The notes beneath the pieces were generated by a model. It was not told the origin of the DNA and ran no database searches. It was given only the letters and a program-made list of their open reading frames with translations. Below are positions 36,901 to 45,029 of a DNA stretch of 64,000 nt, piece by piece; the stretch's first letter is position 1; each line of letters begins with the position of its first letter. The position numbers and the translations under genes are program-made. Source of the stretch: Clostridium ganghwense (lineage in GTDB: Bacteria; Bacillota; Clostridia; Clostridiales; Clostridiaceae). Where the stretch lies: contig NZ_JAPQES010000003.1 in assembly GCF_026735165.1 (NCBI RefSeq), positions 186,001 to 250,000 of the forward strand. The letters run 5' to 3'.

Positions 36901-37033
36901 CTATTGGCAACTCTATCTTTGGGAACATGTCTACAGACAATCCCAAAAGAGATATTGTACCGAAAAGTATGATAATAAGCATGCACATTATTGTTGTTAC
37001 AGGTCTTTTAACAGAGAATTGAGGCAAATTCAC
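33917..37033 (-). CDS. RND-family efflux permease, second system
   Basis: 1038 aa. The GTG start overlaps the last base of the adaptor's TAG stop (TAGTG), so translation is coupled; GGGGGG lies upstream. The first 30 residues are TM1 (PVTTIMCMLIIILFGTISLLG). TM4 carries GLSLGIGMLVDNAIVVLENIYRF, again with Asp-Asn in place of the Asp-Asp of AcrB. The C-terminal half includes GVIVLSGIVVNNAIVLIDYIN. Two large extracytoplasmic loops are present. It is an AcrB/MdtC-like proton-driven exporter acting with the adaptor upstream. Unlike the first system there is no TolC-like gene here, so it may borrow one or work without. Confidence 0.9.
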   Translation of the reverse strand: MNLPQFSVKRPVTTIMCMLIIILFGTISLLGLSVDMFPKIELPIAIVSTSYPNVGPEEVEKLVTKPIEQAIATVQGIDKVSSRNSEGNSLIIAEFKDGTDMEFAALHMREKVDMIKGYLPDGVKNPMVMKIDPNAQAIMILGVTEKKAKDLAKLQNIVEENIQSKLERVKGVASADISGGVEEQIEIRVNEERLQGYGLSIDYISNILRGENLNLPSGQVYKGNQELLVRTMGEFKSVEEVKEIPIPLQTGGVITLKDVAEVNRNNKEVSQISTANKETCLSISIQKQSDANTVEVAEGVKKEVENLKKAYPDLDIRILMDMAEPINKSIDGVSGVAIQGGLLAILVLLVFLRNIRSTLIIGTAIPISIIGTFCLLYLNNITLNLMTLGGLSLGIGMLVDNAIVVLENIYRFIQEGYPVKEAAVKGASEVTMSVIASTLTTIAVFFPIMFTAGITGMMFKELSLTVIFSLVASLIIALTLIPMLSSKLLKEEKIIEGADVVRKTNIFTKIGDAFERGFISVETKYKKILKWALKHRKSTVFAGIAIFIVSMLSLTMVGAEFMPASDMGQFTINAELPIGANLNDTQEVTNQIEAVLEKVKEIDTVYVQIGGASMFGQSGKNQASISVKLKDLKERKRSTDEIVDWVRKETKDVPGAELSFSSQQAMGGSSSPVSIKIEGDNLDTLQELGDKFVGEISKVKGTREVETSFGEGKPEVRIKLNRKNASQYGITAGTVASQVDMVISGKTATTYKLADGDEIDVVVKGDEIYRESISNLQNINIKTASGMSIPLNLVADVKIEKGPVQIQRENQTRVLTVSSQIYGRDLSSVMKDVNQRISKIEMPQGYRYEIGGDNKEMMEAFISLAQALIVAVLLVYMILASQFESLLNPFIIMFTVPLALAGGALGLFVTGKTLSVPAFLGVIVLSGIVVNNAIVLIDYINIRRSRGEEREEAILTAGPTRLRPILMTALTTMLGLLPMALGIAEGSEMQAPMAVVVISGLLFSTVLTLVFIPVVYTLFDDLRTRRFRKKRRKKELTV

Positions 37034-38403
37034 TATTTTTCACCCCCCACTCCATTTTCTTTAGGAGTTTTATCATCGATAATTTTTACATTAGAACTGT
37101 TTTGTACATATTGTTGTCCTTTTACAATAATTTGTTCTCCTTCTTGTATTCCGCTTTTTATTTCTGTATATTTTCCATTATCCATTCCTACTTCAACTTC
37201 TTTTTTATGAGCTTTTCCATCTTTCACTACATATATAATAGTCTTTCCTTCTTCTACAAGTATGGCTTCACTCTTAACTACTATTACATTGTTTATAAAG
37301 TCTGTCTTGAAGTAAACTTTACCAAACATTCCTGGTTTAATTCTATGATCTTTGTTGTCCATTTCTATTTTTACAGCATACAAATTAGTTCTTGAATCTG
37401 CTGCTGGACTTATAGTATATATTTTACCTTTTACTTCTTTTGCACCTATAGATGCTATATCTACATCAACTTCACTGCCTTTTTTTAATTTGTTAACTAA
37501 GTTTTCTGTTACACTAACTTCAACATAAACCTTATCCATGTTAACAATAGTCATAGCTGGCTGTGCATTTGATGCCATTTCTCCTTTTTCAATGGTTATA
37601 CTTGATACCATCCCACTAATAGGCGATGTAACTGTCATATCATTTAAAGCCTGTACTGCTTGGTTATAGCCAACTTGAGCTTGACTATATCCTGCTTGAG
37701 CTTGTTTAACACCAACATTTGAATTCTGAGATGATGCCATTGTTTGTTCAAAAGATTTTTTTGCTTGATTATATCCTGCTTCTGCTTGATTAAGCTGTGC
37801 TTTAAATATTTCTATGGAATTATCAGAAGCTGCAAGTTGTGCCTGCTCATATTCAGCCTTTGAAACTATTCCTTGTTCATAAAGACTTTTTACTCTTTCT
37901 AAATTAAGCTTTGCATTTTGAATTTTTTCATTATTCAATTCATAACTTGCTTTTGCAGTTTCATAAGAAGCTTTTGCAGATTCAAGCCCTGCTTTTGCCG
38001 TTTCTATACCTTTATCTGTAGAAGTTACACCAACTTGTGCTTGTTCAACTGCAGCAGATGCTGAATCTAAACCCGCTTTTGCTTGCTGAACTTTATTTTG
38101 TGCATCTGTTTTATCTAGAGTAAATAACGTTGTGCCTACATTTACAGCATCTCCAACTTTTACCCCTACACTCTCTACCTTTCCAGGTATTTTAGGTAAA
38201 ATTACTGTGTCCTTATCTGCGGTAATTTTACCTGTTATAACAACAGAATTATATAATTGATCTCTTTTAATATTTTCAACTTTAACTGGTGTGTAATTTT
38301 CCTCCTGAGCTTGAGCTGCATTTTTAGTTCCTTTACCGCATCCAGTTAAAATACCCATTCCCAAAACCAATGCCATTCCTATTGATAGTGCTCTTTTTTT
38401 CAT
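37033..38403 (-). CDS. RND efflux adaptor (HlyD/MFP family) lipoprotein, second system
   Basis: 456 aa from ATG 38403, 6 nt after GGGGAGGA; the longer frame to 38424 overlaps that site. The lipobox is GMGILTGCGK. The barrel-sandwich domain (VESVGVKVGDAVNVGTTLFTLD) is followed by a very long Ala/Gln-rich coiled-coil hairpin (about 95-250), closing with TSPISGMVSSITIEKGEMA. Beta-barrel and membrane-proximal domains follow. The extended hairpin has repeats such as ESAKASYETAKASYEL. It is the first gene of a two-gene operon with the permease. Confidence 0.88.
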   Translation of the reverse strand: MKKRALSIGMALVLGMGILTGCGKGTKNAAQAQEENYTPVKVENIKRDQLYNSVVITGKITADKDTVILPKIPGKVESVGVKVGDAVNVGTTLFTLDKTDAQNKVQQAKAGLDSASAAVEQAQVGVTSTDKGIETAKAGLESAKASYETAKASYELNNEKIQNAKLNLERVKSLYEQGIVSKAEYEQAQLAASDNSIEIFKAQLNQAEAGYNQAKKSFEQTMASSQNSNVGVKQAQAGYSQAQVGYNQAVQALNDMTVTSPISGMVSSITIEKGEMASNAQPAMTIVNMDKVYVEVSVTENLVNKLKKGSEVDVDIASIGAKEVKGKIYTISPAADSRTNLYAVKIEMDNKDHRIKPGMFGKVYFKTDFINNVIVVKSEAILVEEGKTIIYVVKDGKAHKKEVEVGMDNGKYTEIKSGIQEGEQIIVKGQQYVQNSSNVKIIDDKTPKENGVGGEK

Positions 38404-38439
38404 TCTGGCTCCTCCCCGTAACATGATTTTATTTATTTG

Positions 38440-38464
38440 TTTTTATGAATCTTGTTCATAAAAA
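38440..38464 (-). promoter_or_regulatory. Palindromic operator upstream of the second RND pair
   Basis: TTTTTATGAA-TCTTG-TTCATAAAAA is a perfect 10-bp inverted repeat. It lies between the predicted promoter and the adaptor start, and is a good candidate site for the TetR protein encoded at 38573-39145. Confidence 0.65.
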
Positions 38465-38495
38465 AACATACCCATAATTAGACCCAACTATTCTT

Positions 38496-38524
38496 AATGT
38501 ATTACATTCAGGTAAATTTGTCAA
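38496..38524 (-). promoter_or_regulatory. Candidate promoter of the second RND pair
   Basis: On the minus strand: TTGACA (38524-38519), 17-nt spacer, TACATT (38501-38496). The transcript would carry the palindromic operator about 25 nt after its start. Confidence 0.5.
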
Positions 38525-38572
38525 GTAAATACATTTGAGCATTGAGTAAAATTATGGGGCATATTAAAATTT

Positions 38573-39145
38573 CTACATATATATAATTTTAAATAATTCG
38601 TTCAAGAATTTAATATTTTTTTCTTTTTCATCTTGATATCTAAAATGTTCTATTGCTGTTAATATAACAAAAGCTTCACTAAATCTATCTTCCATGTCCT
38701 CACTAATCTTGAGCCCATGCTTTTCTTTGATTTTAGATATTATGTCTTGCATCATTGCAGTTAATCGTCCAAAGAACTCTTTTCTTATATCTATCATCAT
38801 TTCAAATTCCCTTTGGGATGTAGTATTTCTTAAATGACGATCAATGCCTTTTCTAATATTTAGATCCTGATGTACTATTTCAATAAATAAATTCACCTTT
38901 TCCACTGGTTCATTTGGTATTTTCATTGCTTTCTCTAATTTACATACTGTATCCTGCCAGCTCAACTTTAACACACTTATAAAAAGTTGGTTTTTATTTT
39001 TATAATAATTGTATAAAGTCCCTACACCTACACCAGCCTTTTGTGCAATTTTTCTCATATCTATACTTTCCCATCCACCTTCATTAAAAAGTTCATAGGC
39101 TGCATTTAGTATCTTTGTTTCTATGTCTTCTATAATTTTAGGCAC
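38573..39145 (-). CDS. TetR/AcrR-family regulator of the second RND pair
   Basis: 190 aa from GTG 39145, which has AAAGGAGGG 5 nt upstream. The frame is open to 39190, but that would overlap the DegV gene. The HTH is standard: SIDMRKIAQKAGVGVGTLYNYYKNK at residues about 27-51. The C-terminal part has the ligand-binding helices, including RHLRNTTSQREFEMM. It lies 170 nt upstream of the adaptor on the same strand and 13 nt after DegV, so it may be co-transcribed with DegV. Its probable target is the palindrome at 38440-38464. Confidence 0.85.
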   Translation of the reverse strand: MPKIIEDIETKILNAAYELFNEGGWESIDMRKIAQKAGVGVGTLYNYYKNKNQLFISVLKLSWQDTVCKLEKAMKIPNEPVEKVNLFIEIVHQDLNIRKGIDRHLRNTTSQREFEMMIDIRKEFFGRLTAMMQDIISKIKEKHGLKISEDMEDRFSEAFVILTAIEHFRYQDEKEKNIKFLNELFKIIYM

Positions 39146-39158
39146 AAAAACCCTCCTT

Positions 39159-40007
39159 TTACTCTTTTTCAATAAAGGCCAATCCAACAAGTCCTGGTCC
39201 GCTGTGCATTCCTGAAACTGGACTTATCTGTCCTCCAAACTGTATAGATTTGACGCTATCTAACTTACTTATTTCTTCATACACGCCTTGCGCATCCTTG
39301 TAACCGTTACCGTGCATTACATATACATCACATTTTTTACCCTGAGTAACTTCTTTAAAGATATTCAGAAGCTTGCTTAGTGATTGCTTTCTTCCTCTAA
39401 CCTTATCATAGGTAAAGTATTTTCCGTCTTCTCCAATACTGATTATAGGCTTAATATTTAAAAGTTGTCCTATAGTACCTGCTACCCTACCTATTCTTCC
39501 ACCTTTTTTTAGATACTCAAGAGTCTTAACTACAAAAAATACATGTGATTTTTTTACTAATGAAGGAAGAGTGTTAACAATTTCTTCAAAACTTTTCCCT
39601 GCTTCTATCATCTTGCCGCATTCTTCTACAAGAATGCCTTCTCCTAAAGATATAGATTTAGAATCACATACATAAGTAGTTATATTTTCATGGTTTTCAC
39701 TTACTAGTTTTACTGCATTTGAAATTCCTGATAAGCCTGATGATAATGTTATAGCAACTGCATGAGTATATCCTTCTTCTTTTAATTTGGTGAATATCTC
39801 ATCCATATCATTCATTGATGGAAGAGATGAAGTTGGAACTTCATTAGGAAGTTCATCATAAACCTGCTCTGGTGTAATTTCTATTTTATCTTTATACTCT
39901 CTATCTTTATAAATAATTCTAAAAGGTAATACTTTTATATTATATTTCTTTATTACTTCTTCCGTTAAATCTGCTGTAGTATCAGTTATTAAAGCTATCT
40001 TACTCAC
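39159..40007 (-). CDS. DegV-family fatty-acid-binding protein
   Basis: 282 aa, GTG start after AGGAGG. DegV landmarks are clear: ITDTTADL near residue 7, PTSSLPSMNDM near 58 and SSGLSGISNAV near 89 in the N-terminal domain. Later come SKSISLGEG, YLKKGGRIGRVAG and, near the end, ISPVSGMHSGPGLVGLAF. Family members bind a fatty acid and, as FakB subunits, present it to the FakA kinase for phospholipid synthesis. No fakA gene is in this window. It is cytoplasmic. Confidence 0.9.
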   Translation of the reverse strand: MSKIALITDTTADLTEEVIKKYNIKVLPFRIIYKDREYKDKIEITPEQVYDELPNEVPTSSLPSMNDMDEIFTKLKEEGYTHAVAITLSSGLSGISNAVKLVSENHENITTYVCDSKSISLGEGILVEECGKMIEAGKSFEEIVNTLPSLVKKSHVFFVVKTLEYLKKGGRIGRVAGTIGQLLNIKPIISIGEDGKYFTYDKVRGRKQSLSKLLNIFKEVTQGKKCDVYVMHGNGYKDAQGVYEEISKLDSVKSIQFGGQISPVSGMHSGPGLVGLAFIEKE

Positions 40008-40485
40008 CCATATTCCTCCTTCTTTTGTTGCCTAAAACTATATTAAACTTGTTAAAAGTTAATTGTCTAAGCTGTGTAAATTGAACATTATACTTATTAA
40101 ACATTTTTGAAAAATAATATATTGTTATAAATATAATTTTATAAGTATATTTTGTGTTAAAAAGAATTTATTAATCTTTAATTTTAACAATAGATTATCA
40201 ACTATAATGAACTATAATTTTTAGAGTTAGTTATCTATGTTAATGTACTATTAATATTTTATGAATTTTATTTTAACATTACTTTTAATTTTATTACCTT
40301 ATATAAAATTTGTAAATAAAATTTTCTTATTTTGTAATAAATACTAACTTTTTGTCAGTTAATCATGATATATTTATATTATAACATTTAAAGTGTTAAA
40401 ACTTAATTTTTATTAAGAATTTTAAAAGCAAAGTATCCTTAACTACAATAAATATGTCTTATCTTACGAAAGGATGTGCCTTTTT
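40008..40485. other. AT-rich intergenic region
   Basis: About 475 nt between the divergent DegV and polysaccharide deacetylase genes. It is extremely AT-rich and must hold both promoters. I see no clear consensus promoter, hairpin or small gene. Confidence 0.4.
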
Positions 40486-41367
40486 ATGAAAAGAAAATTT
40501 AGTATTTATTATATAATTCTCAGCATTTTATTTTTTTGTGTAGGTTGCTCTAATGACAAGCCTACAGTTTCTAAAATCTCTAGTACAGTTTTACCTGTAT
40601 CATCTACAATTCCCTCAAAAACTGCATTAGTAAAAGAAGATAAAAAAACTGAAGTAAATGCTGCTAAGACAGCTCCTCTCACTAAAAGAGAAGGGGGAAT
40701 ACCTGTACTTATGTATCATTCTATAGGTTTTGAAAAAGACAATCCTGTTAGGCTTCCTGTTAAAAACCTTGAAAAACAAATGAAATATCTAAAGGATAAT
40801 AACTACACTACCTTATCTTTAGATGAGGTTTATGATTATTTTCAAAACAATAAACCTATTCCTGAAAAGTCTATAGTACTTACCTTTGATGATGGTTATT
40901 TAGACAATTACACTAAATTGTATGCAGTGATGAAGAAATATGAATTTAAAGGAACTATATTTGTTATAACAAAGGCTATTAACAATGAAAAAGATTATTT
41001 AACTTCTAAGCAGCTTAAAGAATTGGAAAATAATAATTTATCTATAGAAAGCCATACTGCTTGCCATGAAAATTTGTCAGAATTATCTTATGATAAACAA
41101 TTAAAAACACTAAAAAATTCAAAGGAGTTTTTAGAAAAGACTCTAAATAAAAAGGTTAAATATATTGCCTATCCTTATGGAAAATACAATAAAGATACTC
41201 TAAAGGCTGTCAAGGAAGCAGGATATGTTATGGCCTTTACTACTGATGGAAAATGGTCCGATAAATCTGACGGAATTCTAACTTTAGATAGAGTTTATGT
41301 TAGTGGTTTCTTTGATATGGATACCTTTATAAACAGGGTAACTAATCCAAACTATGAGTATAATTAA
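40486..41367 (+). CDS. Polysaccharide deacetylase family lipoprotein
   Basis: 293 aa from ATG 40486, about 10 nt after GAAAGGA. The in-frame ATG 40474 directly abuts that site and is unlikely. The lipobox is LFFCVGCSND, followed by a Ser/Thr/Lys linker (about 20-70). The NodB/CE4 domain covers about 75-290: LMYHSIG, then the metal motif TFDDGYLDN, the second motif SHTACHENLSELS (H..xxH), AYPYGKYN and the late LDRVYV. It probably removes acetyl groups from peptidoglycan or an exopolysaccharide at the cell surface. REP motifs and a shared terminator follow. Confidence 0.88.
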   Translation: MKRKFSIYYIILSILFFCVGCSNDKPTVSKISSTVLPVSSTIPSKTALVKEDKKTEVNAAKTAPLTKREGGIPVLMYHSIGFEKDNPVRLPVKNLEKQMKYLKDNNYTTLSLDEVYDYFQNNKPIPEKSIVLTFDDGYLDNYTKLYAVMKKYEFKGTIFVITKAINNEKDYLTSKQLKELENNNLSIESHTACHENLSELSYDKQLKTLKNSKEFLEKTLNKKVKYIAYPYGKYNKDTLKAVKEAGYVMAFTTDGKWSDKSDGILTLDRVYVSGFFDMDTFINRVTNPNYEYN

Positions 41368-41380
41368 AATTTAAAATTAA

Positions 41381-41474
41381 GGGGTCAGGTCACAACTTTT
41401 ATGTGGAAAAATGGGGGTCAGGTCACAAACTTTCAGCTTTAAGAAGCAACATAACTTTTTGGGTCAGGTCACAA
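41381..41474 (+). repeat. Three direct REP motifs
   Basis: GGGGTCAGGTCACAA occurs at 41381-41395 and 41414-41428, and one base shorter (GGGTCAGGTCACAA) at 41461-41474. All are in the same direction, spaced 33 and 47 nt. They are non-palindromic single units, just after the deacetylase gene. Confidence 0.85.
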
Positions 41475-41476
41475 TT

Positions 41477-41514
41477 AAAAAGATAGCATGAATTTAAGTT
41501 CATGCTATCTTTTT
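41477..41514. terminator. Bidirectional terminator
   Basis: AGATAGCATGAA-TTTAAG-TTCATGCTATCT at 41481-41510 is flanked by A4 and T4. It ends the deacetylase gene and the convergent transporter gene. Confidence 0.88.
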
Positions 41515-41538
41515 ATGATACATATGATAAACTAAATT

Positions 41539-42840
41539 TTAAAGGAGAAGTCTTAATAATGTACTTGCTAAAATTAACATGAACGCTCCACCTATACGGG
41601 ATGATATTTGTGCGAAAGGCATAAGTTCCATTCTTTTTGATGCTGAAAGAACTGCTACGTCTCCAGTACCACCCATGTTTGCCATACAAAGTCCTGCTGT
41701 TATAGCCGCTTCTATTGGATAGAACCCAACTAATCTTCCTCCAAATCCTGCACCTATTACTGCACCTATTATTACAACTGCTACAAGAACTATATATTGC
41801 CAGTTAAATGCTGCTACAACTTGACCAAGATTTGTGTATGCAACTCCTATTCCTACTAAAAGTGCTCCAGTTAGGTTAGTCATTACAAATGTGAACCACT
41901 GTTTTGCTGCAAGTTCATATTTTCTTGGTATAATTCCAAGCATTTTTACTGCTGCTACTGTAATTATCATCCATGCATAAGTATGGATTACTGGTAAGAA
42001 TTTATTTACTATACTTCCAAAAGTATAGAAAGTTACTGCCATTAATAATCCTGTTCCCATCATTTTTAAATCAATTTTGTTTTCTTCTTCTTCTTCAACT
42101 ACATCGTTTCCTGAATCTTCTACAAGTAGTTTTCCGTTTCCTGTTAGAGAAGGTTTTAATTTTCCAAGTCTAGCAAGTAATCCACCTATAACTATTGCCA
42201 TTGCATTTCCAAGAGCTACTGCTGGTACCATAACTGATAACATTTGTGCTGGGTCTGTTGACATTGCTTCACCAAATATTTTTGCAAGAGGTACAGCACC
42301 TGCACCCATACCACCTCCCATGATAGGGATGCCTATATAAAATATTGCCTTTTGCGCTCCATAACCTATAAGTGCTCCAACTGCTCCTACAAGTCCCATT
42401 GATACTAATACTCCACATATGATTGCTGGTAAATATCTAACTGATGCTTTCATTAATAATTTTCTGCTCATTCCAAGAATACTACCTGTTATAAGTGCTG
42501 CAATATAAAAGTTTAAGAATCCGCCACTTTTCATGAATGTTGTTACATTATCTACTGCTGCTTTTGGAAGTATATTGTACGTTACAAGTGCTGCTGAACC
42601 GAAAATAATTACTATTGGACCTCCACCTAAAAAGCTGTTAACTATAGGAGTTTTGTTTCCTATTTCATTTAATATTGCCCCTAATACCATCATTAATGCT
42701 AGTGCCCCTATCATTCCTTTTGGCAATTTTCCTATAGAAGTTGCGGCAAAAATTACTGCTGCTATGATTGCGAAGGCTGCTACTGGAAGCCCTAATATTT
42801 TATAGCCTTGTTTCTCACTTACTTTTGCAACATTTTGCAT
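41539..42840 (-). CDS. 2-hydroxycarboxylate transporter (malate/citrate, 2HCT family)
   Basis: 433 aa and strongly hydrophobic, with 11 or so membrane segments. The two Gly-rich re-entrant-loop motifs of the CitS/MaeN/CimH family are visible: GIPIMGGGMGAGAVPLAKIF near residue 175 and GAVIGAGFGGRLVGFYPIEAA near 365. The NMGGTGDVAVLSASKRMELMPFAQI segment near the C-terminus is also typical. It is expected to import malate or a related hydroxy-acid with Na+ or H+. It is 51 nt downstream of the malic enzyme gene and shares its direction, so the pair should form a malate-use operon controlled by the two-component system further upstream. Confidence 0.9.
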   Translation of the reverse strand: MQNVAKVSEKQGYKILGLPVAAFAIIAAVIFAATSIGKLPKGMIGALALMMVLGAILNEIGNKTPIVNSFLGGGPIVIIFGSAALVTYNILPKAAVDNVTTFMKSGGFLNFYIAALITGSILGMSRKLLMKASVRYLPAIICGVLVSMGLVGAVGALIGYGAQKAIFYIGIPIMGGGMGAGAVPLAKIFGEAMSTDPAQMLSVMVPAVALGNAMAIVIGGLLARLGKLKPSLTGNGKLLVEDSGNDVVEEEEENKIDLKMMGTGLLMAVTFYTFGSIVNKFLPVIHTYAWMIITVAAVKMLGIIPRKYELAAKQWFTFVMTNLTGALLVGIGVAYTNLGQVVAAFNWQYIVLVAVVIIGAVIGAGFGGRLVGFYPIEAAITAGLCMANMGGTGDVAVLSASKRMELMPFAQISSRIGGAFMLILASTLLRLLL

Positions 42841-42891
42841 ACCCTTTCCTCCTTTGGTTTTTATTTTATATATTATTTTAATTATTACCTT

Positions 42892-44064
42892 TTATATTTT
42901 AGCGATTCCTGTTTCTCTTGCTATTCTAGCTACTTCCTCAGCTACAATTGGTGCTACTCTTTCATCAAAAGCTCCTGGAATAATATATTCTTCATTTAAT
43001 TCTTCATCGGAAATTATACTTGCTATTGCTTTTGCTGCTGCTAATTTCATTTCTTCAGTAATATCAGTTGCTCTAACATCTAAAGCCCCTCTAAAGATTC
43101 CTGGGAATACTAAAACATTGTTAATTTGGTTTGGAAAATCTGATCTTCCTGTTGCAATTACTCTTGCTCCACCTTCTTTAGCTTCATCTGGCATTATTTC
43201 TGGTACTGGATTTGCCATAGCAAATATAATTGCATCTTTGTTCATAGTTTTAACCATATCTGCATTTAACACGTTAGGTCCTGAAACTCCTATAAATACA
43301 TCTTTTTCTTTTATGATTTCTTCTATTGTTCCCTCTTGCATATCTCTATTTGTTCTCTTTGCTATTTCTGCTTGAGCTGGATTCATCCATTCTGCACCTT
43401 CTACTAGTGCCCCTTTTCTATCACACATTGTTATGTTTTTAGCTCCGTATGAAAGTAAGAGTTTACAAATTGAAATTCCTGCTGAGCCTGCTCCATTTAT
43501 AACTATTCTTGCATCCTCAAAAGTTTTTCCTACTAGTTTTACTGCATTTATAAGTCCTGCTAAAACTACTATTGCAGTACCATGTTGGTCATCATGAAAT
43601 ACTGGAATATCTAACTCTTCTTTTAATCTTCTTTCTATTTCAAAACATCTTGGTGCTGAAATATCCTCTAAATTTATACCTCCAAAAGTTGGTGCCAGGT
43701 ATTTTACTGTTTTTATAATTTCCTCAACATCTTTTGTATCAAGACATATTGGGAAAGCATCAACATCTGCAAATTCTTTGAATAATATTGCTTTTCCCTC
43801 CATAACTGGCATTGCAGCTTCTGGACCTATATCTCCAAGACCAAGTACTGCTGTTCCATCTGAAACTACTGCTACAAGATTTCCTTTAGCTGTATATTTG
43901 TATACGTTTTCACCATTTTCATGAATTTTTCTACAAGGCTCAGCAACTCCTGGCGTATAAGCAGTGCTTAATTGCTCTCTATTCTTTACAGAAACTTTGG
44001 ATACTACTCCTACTTTTCCTTTATTTTCTTCATGCATTTTCAAACTTAATTCTTTGTAATTCAT
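42892..44064 (-). CDS. Malic enzyme, short NAD(P)-dependent type
   Basis: 390 aa, ATG after AAAGGAGG. It catalyses oxidative decarboxylation of malate to pyruvate and CO2. Signature segments are present: STAYTPGVAEPC near residue 33, SDGTAVLGLGDIGPEAAMPVMEGKA near 68 (Lys of the catalytic pair), NLEDISAPRCFEIE near 130, FHDDQHGTAIV near 155 and the dinucleotide-binding GAGSAG near 190. Length fits the short bacterial form. It is the promoter-proximal partner of the 2HCT transporter. A citrate-lyase cluster is absent, which favours malate as the substrate. Confidence 0.92.
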   Translation of the reverse strand: MNYKELSLKMHEENKGKVGVVSKVSVKNREQLSTAYTPGVAEPCRKIHENGENVYKYTAKGNLVAVVSDGTAVLGLGDIGPEAAMPVMEGKAILFKEFADVDAFPICLDTKDVEEIIKTVKYLAPTFGGINLEDISAPRCFEIERRLKEELDIPVFHDDQHGTAIVVLAGLINAVKLVGKTFEDARIVINGAGSAGISICKLLLSYGAKNITMCDRKGALVEGAEWMNPAQAEIAKRTNRDMQEGTIEEIIKEKDVFIGVSGPNVLNADMVKTMNKDAIIFAMANPVPEIMPDEAKEGGARVIATGRSDFPNQINNVLVFPGIFRGALDVRATDITEEMKLAAAKAIASIISDEELNEEYIIPGAFDERVAPIVAEEVARIARETGIAKI

Positions 44065-44095
44065 TCTTGCTTCCTCCTTTAAATTTTGTAGCCTT

Positions 44096-44132
44096 TTACA
44101 AGTTTGTAACTTTTGTAGTTCTTTACAAGTTT
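44096..44132 (-). promoter_or_regulatory. Direct repeats upstream of malic enzyme
   Basis: TTACAAGTTT is present at 44096-44105 and 44123-44132, 27 nt apart, within the malic enzyme's upstream region. They could be sites for the response regulator encoded next door, but this rests on position only. Confidence 0.25.
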
Positions 44133-44334
44133 ATAGGTTTGTATTTTTTTAAAAGGTTTGTGAATTTGTATGACTTGATTTTTCTTCAAGTTCGGGATTT
44201 ACTTATATTTTAATTTAAACTTCCAAAAAAAAATACATTTAGAAATTAATCTAAATGTTTTGTAAATAAAATAAATATTGTTATTTTGTTAACGTTTTCT
44301 TAACAAATTATGAAGTGTTGCATTCTTCTAAAAA

Positions 44335-44349
44335 TTGTGACCTGACCCC
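44335..44349 (-). repeat. REP motif
   Basis: TTGTGACCTGACCCC, i.e. GGGGTCAGGTCACAA on the minus strand, lies 5 nt after the stop of the response regulator gene. Confidence 0.85.
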
Positions 44350-44354
44350 AACTT

Positions 44355-45029
44355 TTAGTCTTTCCATTTATACTTAGTGCTTGGCCTTCCAACAGTTCCA
44401 TATTCTATATCACTTTTTATATCCCCTACTTCAGCCATATAATTCATATATCTTCTTATAGTAACTCTAGACAAAACCACTGCTTCTGCAACCTCTTCGC
44501 TTGTGAAATATCTATCACTGTGATCTTTCATGAAGTCTCTAATCCTCTGTAGAGTTCTTTTATGAAGACCTTTTTGCAGTTCAGTATTTAAATTCACCTT
44601 ATTTCTACTGGTAATTTTATCAATATCTTCTTGCTTTATAACCTTTTGCTCTTTAAAAAATTTATATCTCATTACGAATCTATTAAGAGCTTCTTTAAAT
44701 CTCTCATATTCAAATGGTTTTATGAGATAATCTACTGCCCCCAGCTTTAAAACCTCATCCAATTTATCTACTTCATGAGCAGCCGTAACCATTATTACGT
44801 CTGTCATTATATTGTGCTTCCTCATTTCCTTTAAAAAGGTTATTCCGTCCATCTTGGGCATGTAAACATCTAGAATTATCAAATCTATTTCCGTATTTTT
44901 TATAGTTTCTAAAGCTTCTTTTCCATCCTTACACACCCCAATTACACTTAAACCTTTTATGCTTTCTGTATATGACTTGTTAATTTGAGCTACCATTGGA
45001 TCATCTTCTACTATTAGTACTTTAATCAT
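44355..45029 (-). CDS. CitB/DcuR-type response regulator
   Basis: 224 aa. The receiver domain (1-120) has the acidic pocket (E8, D9, D10), phospho-acceptor D54 (IILDVYMPKMDG) and K104 (YLIKPFE). The C-terminal domain (about 150-222) is the HTH of the CitB family (FTSEEVAEAVVLSRVTIRRYMNYM). It overlaps the sensor kinase gene by 8 nt, so translation is coupled. Its likely targets are the malic enzyme and malate transporter genes immediately downstream on the same strand. Confidence 0.9.
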   Translation of the reverse strand: MIKVLIVEDDPMVAQINKSYTESIKGLSVIGVCKDGKEALETIKNTEIDLIILDVYMPKMDGITFLKEMRKHNIMTDVIMVTAAHEVDKLDEVLKLGAVDYLIKPFEYERFKEALNRFVMRYKFFKEQKVIKQEDIDKITSRNKVNLNTELQKGLHKRTLQRIRDFMKDHSDRYFTSEEVAEAVVLSRVTIRRYMNYMAEVGDIKSDIEYGTVGRPSTKYKWKD

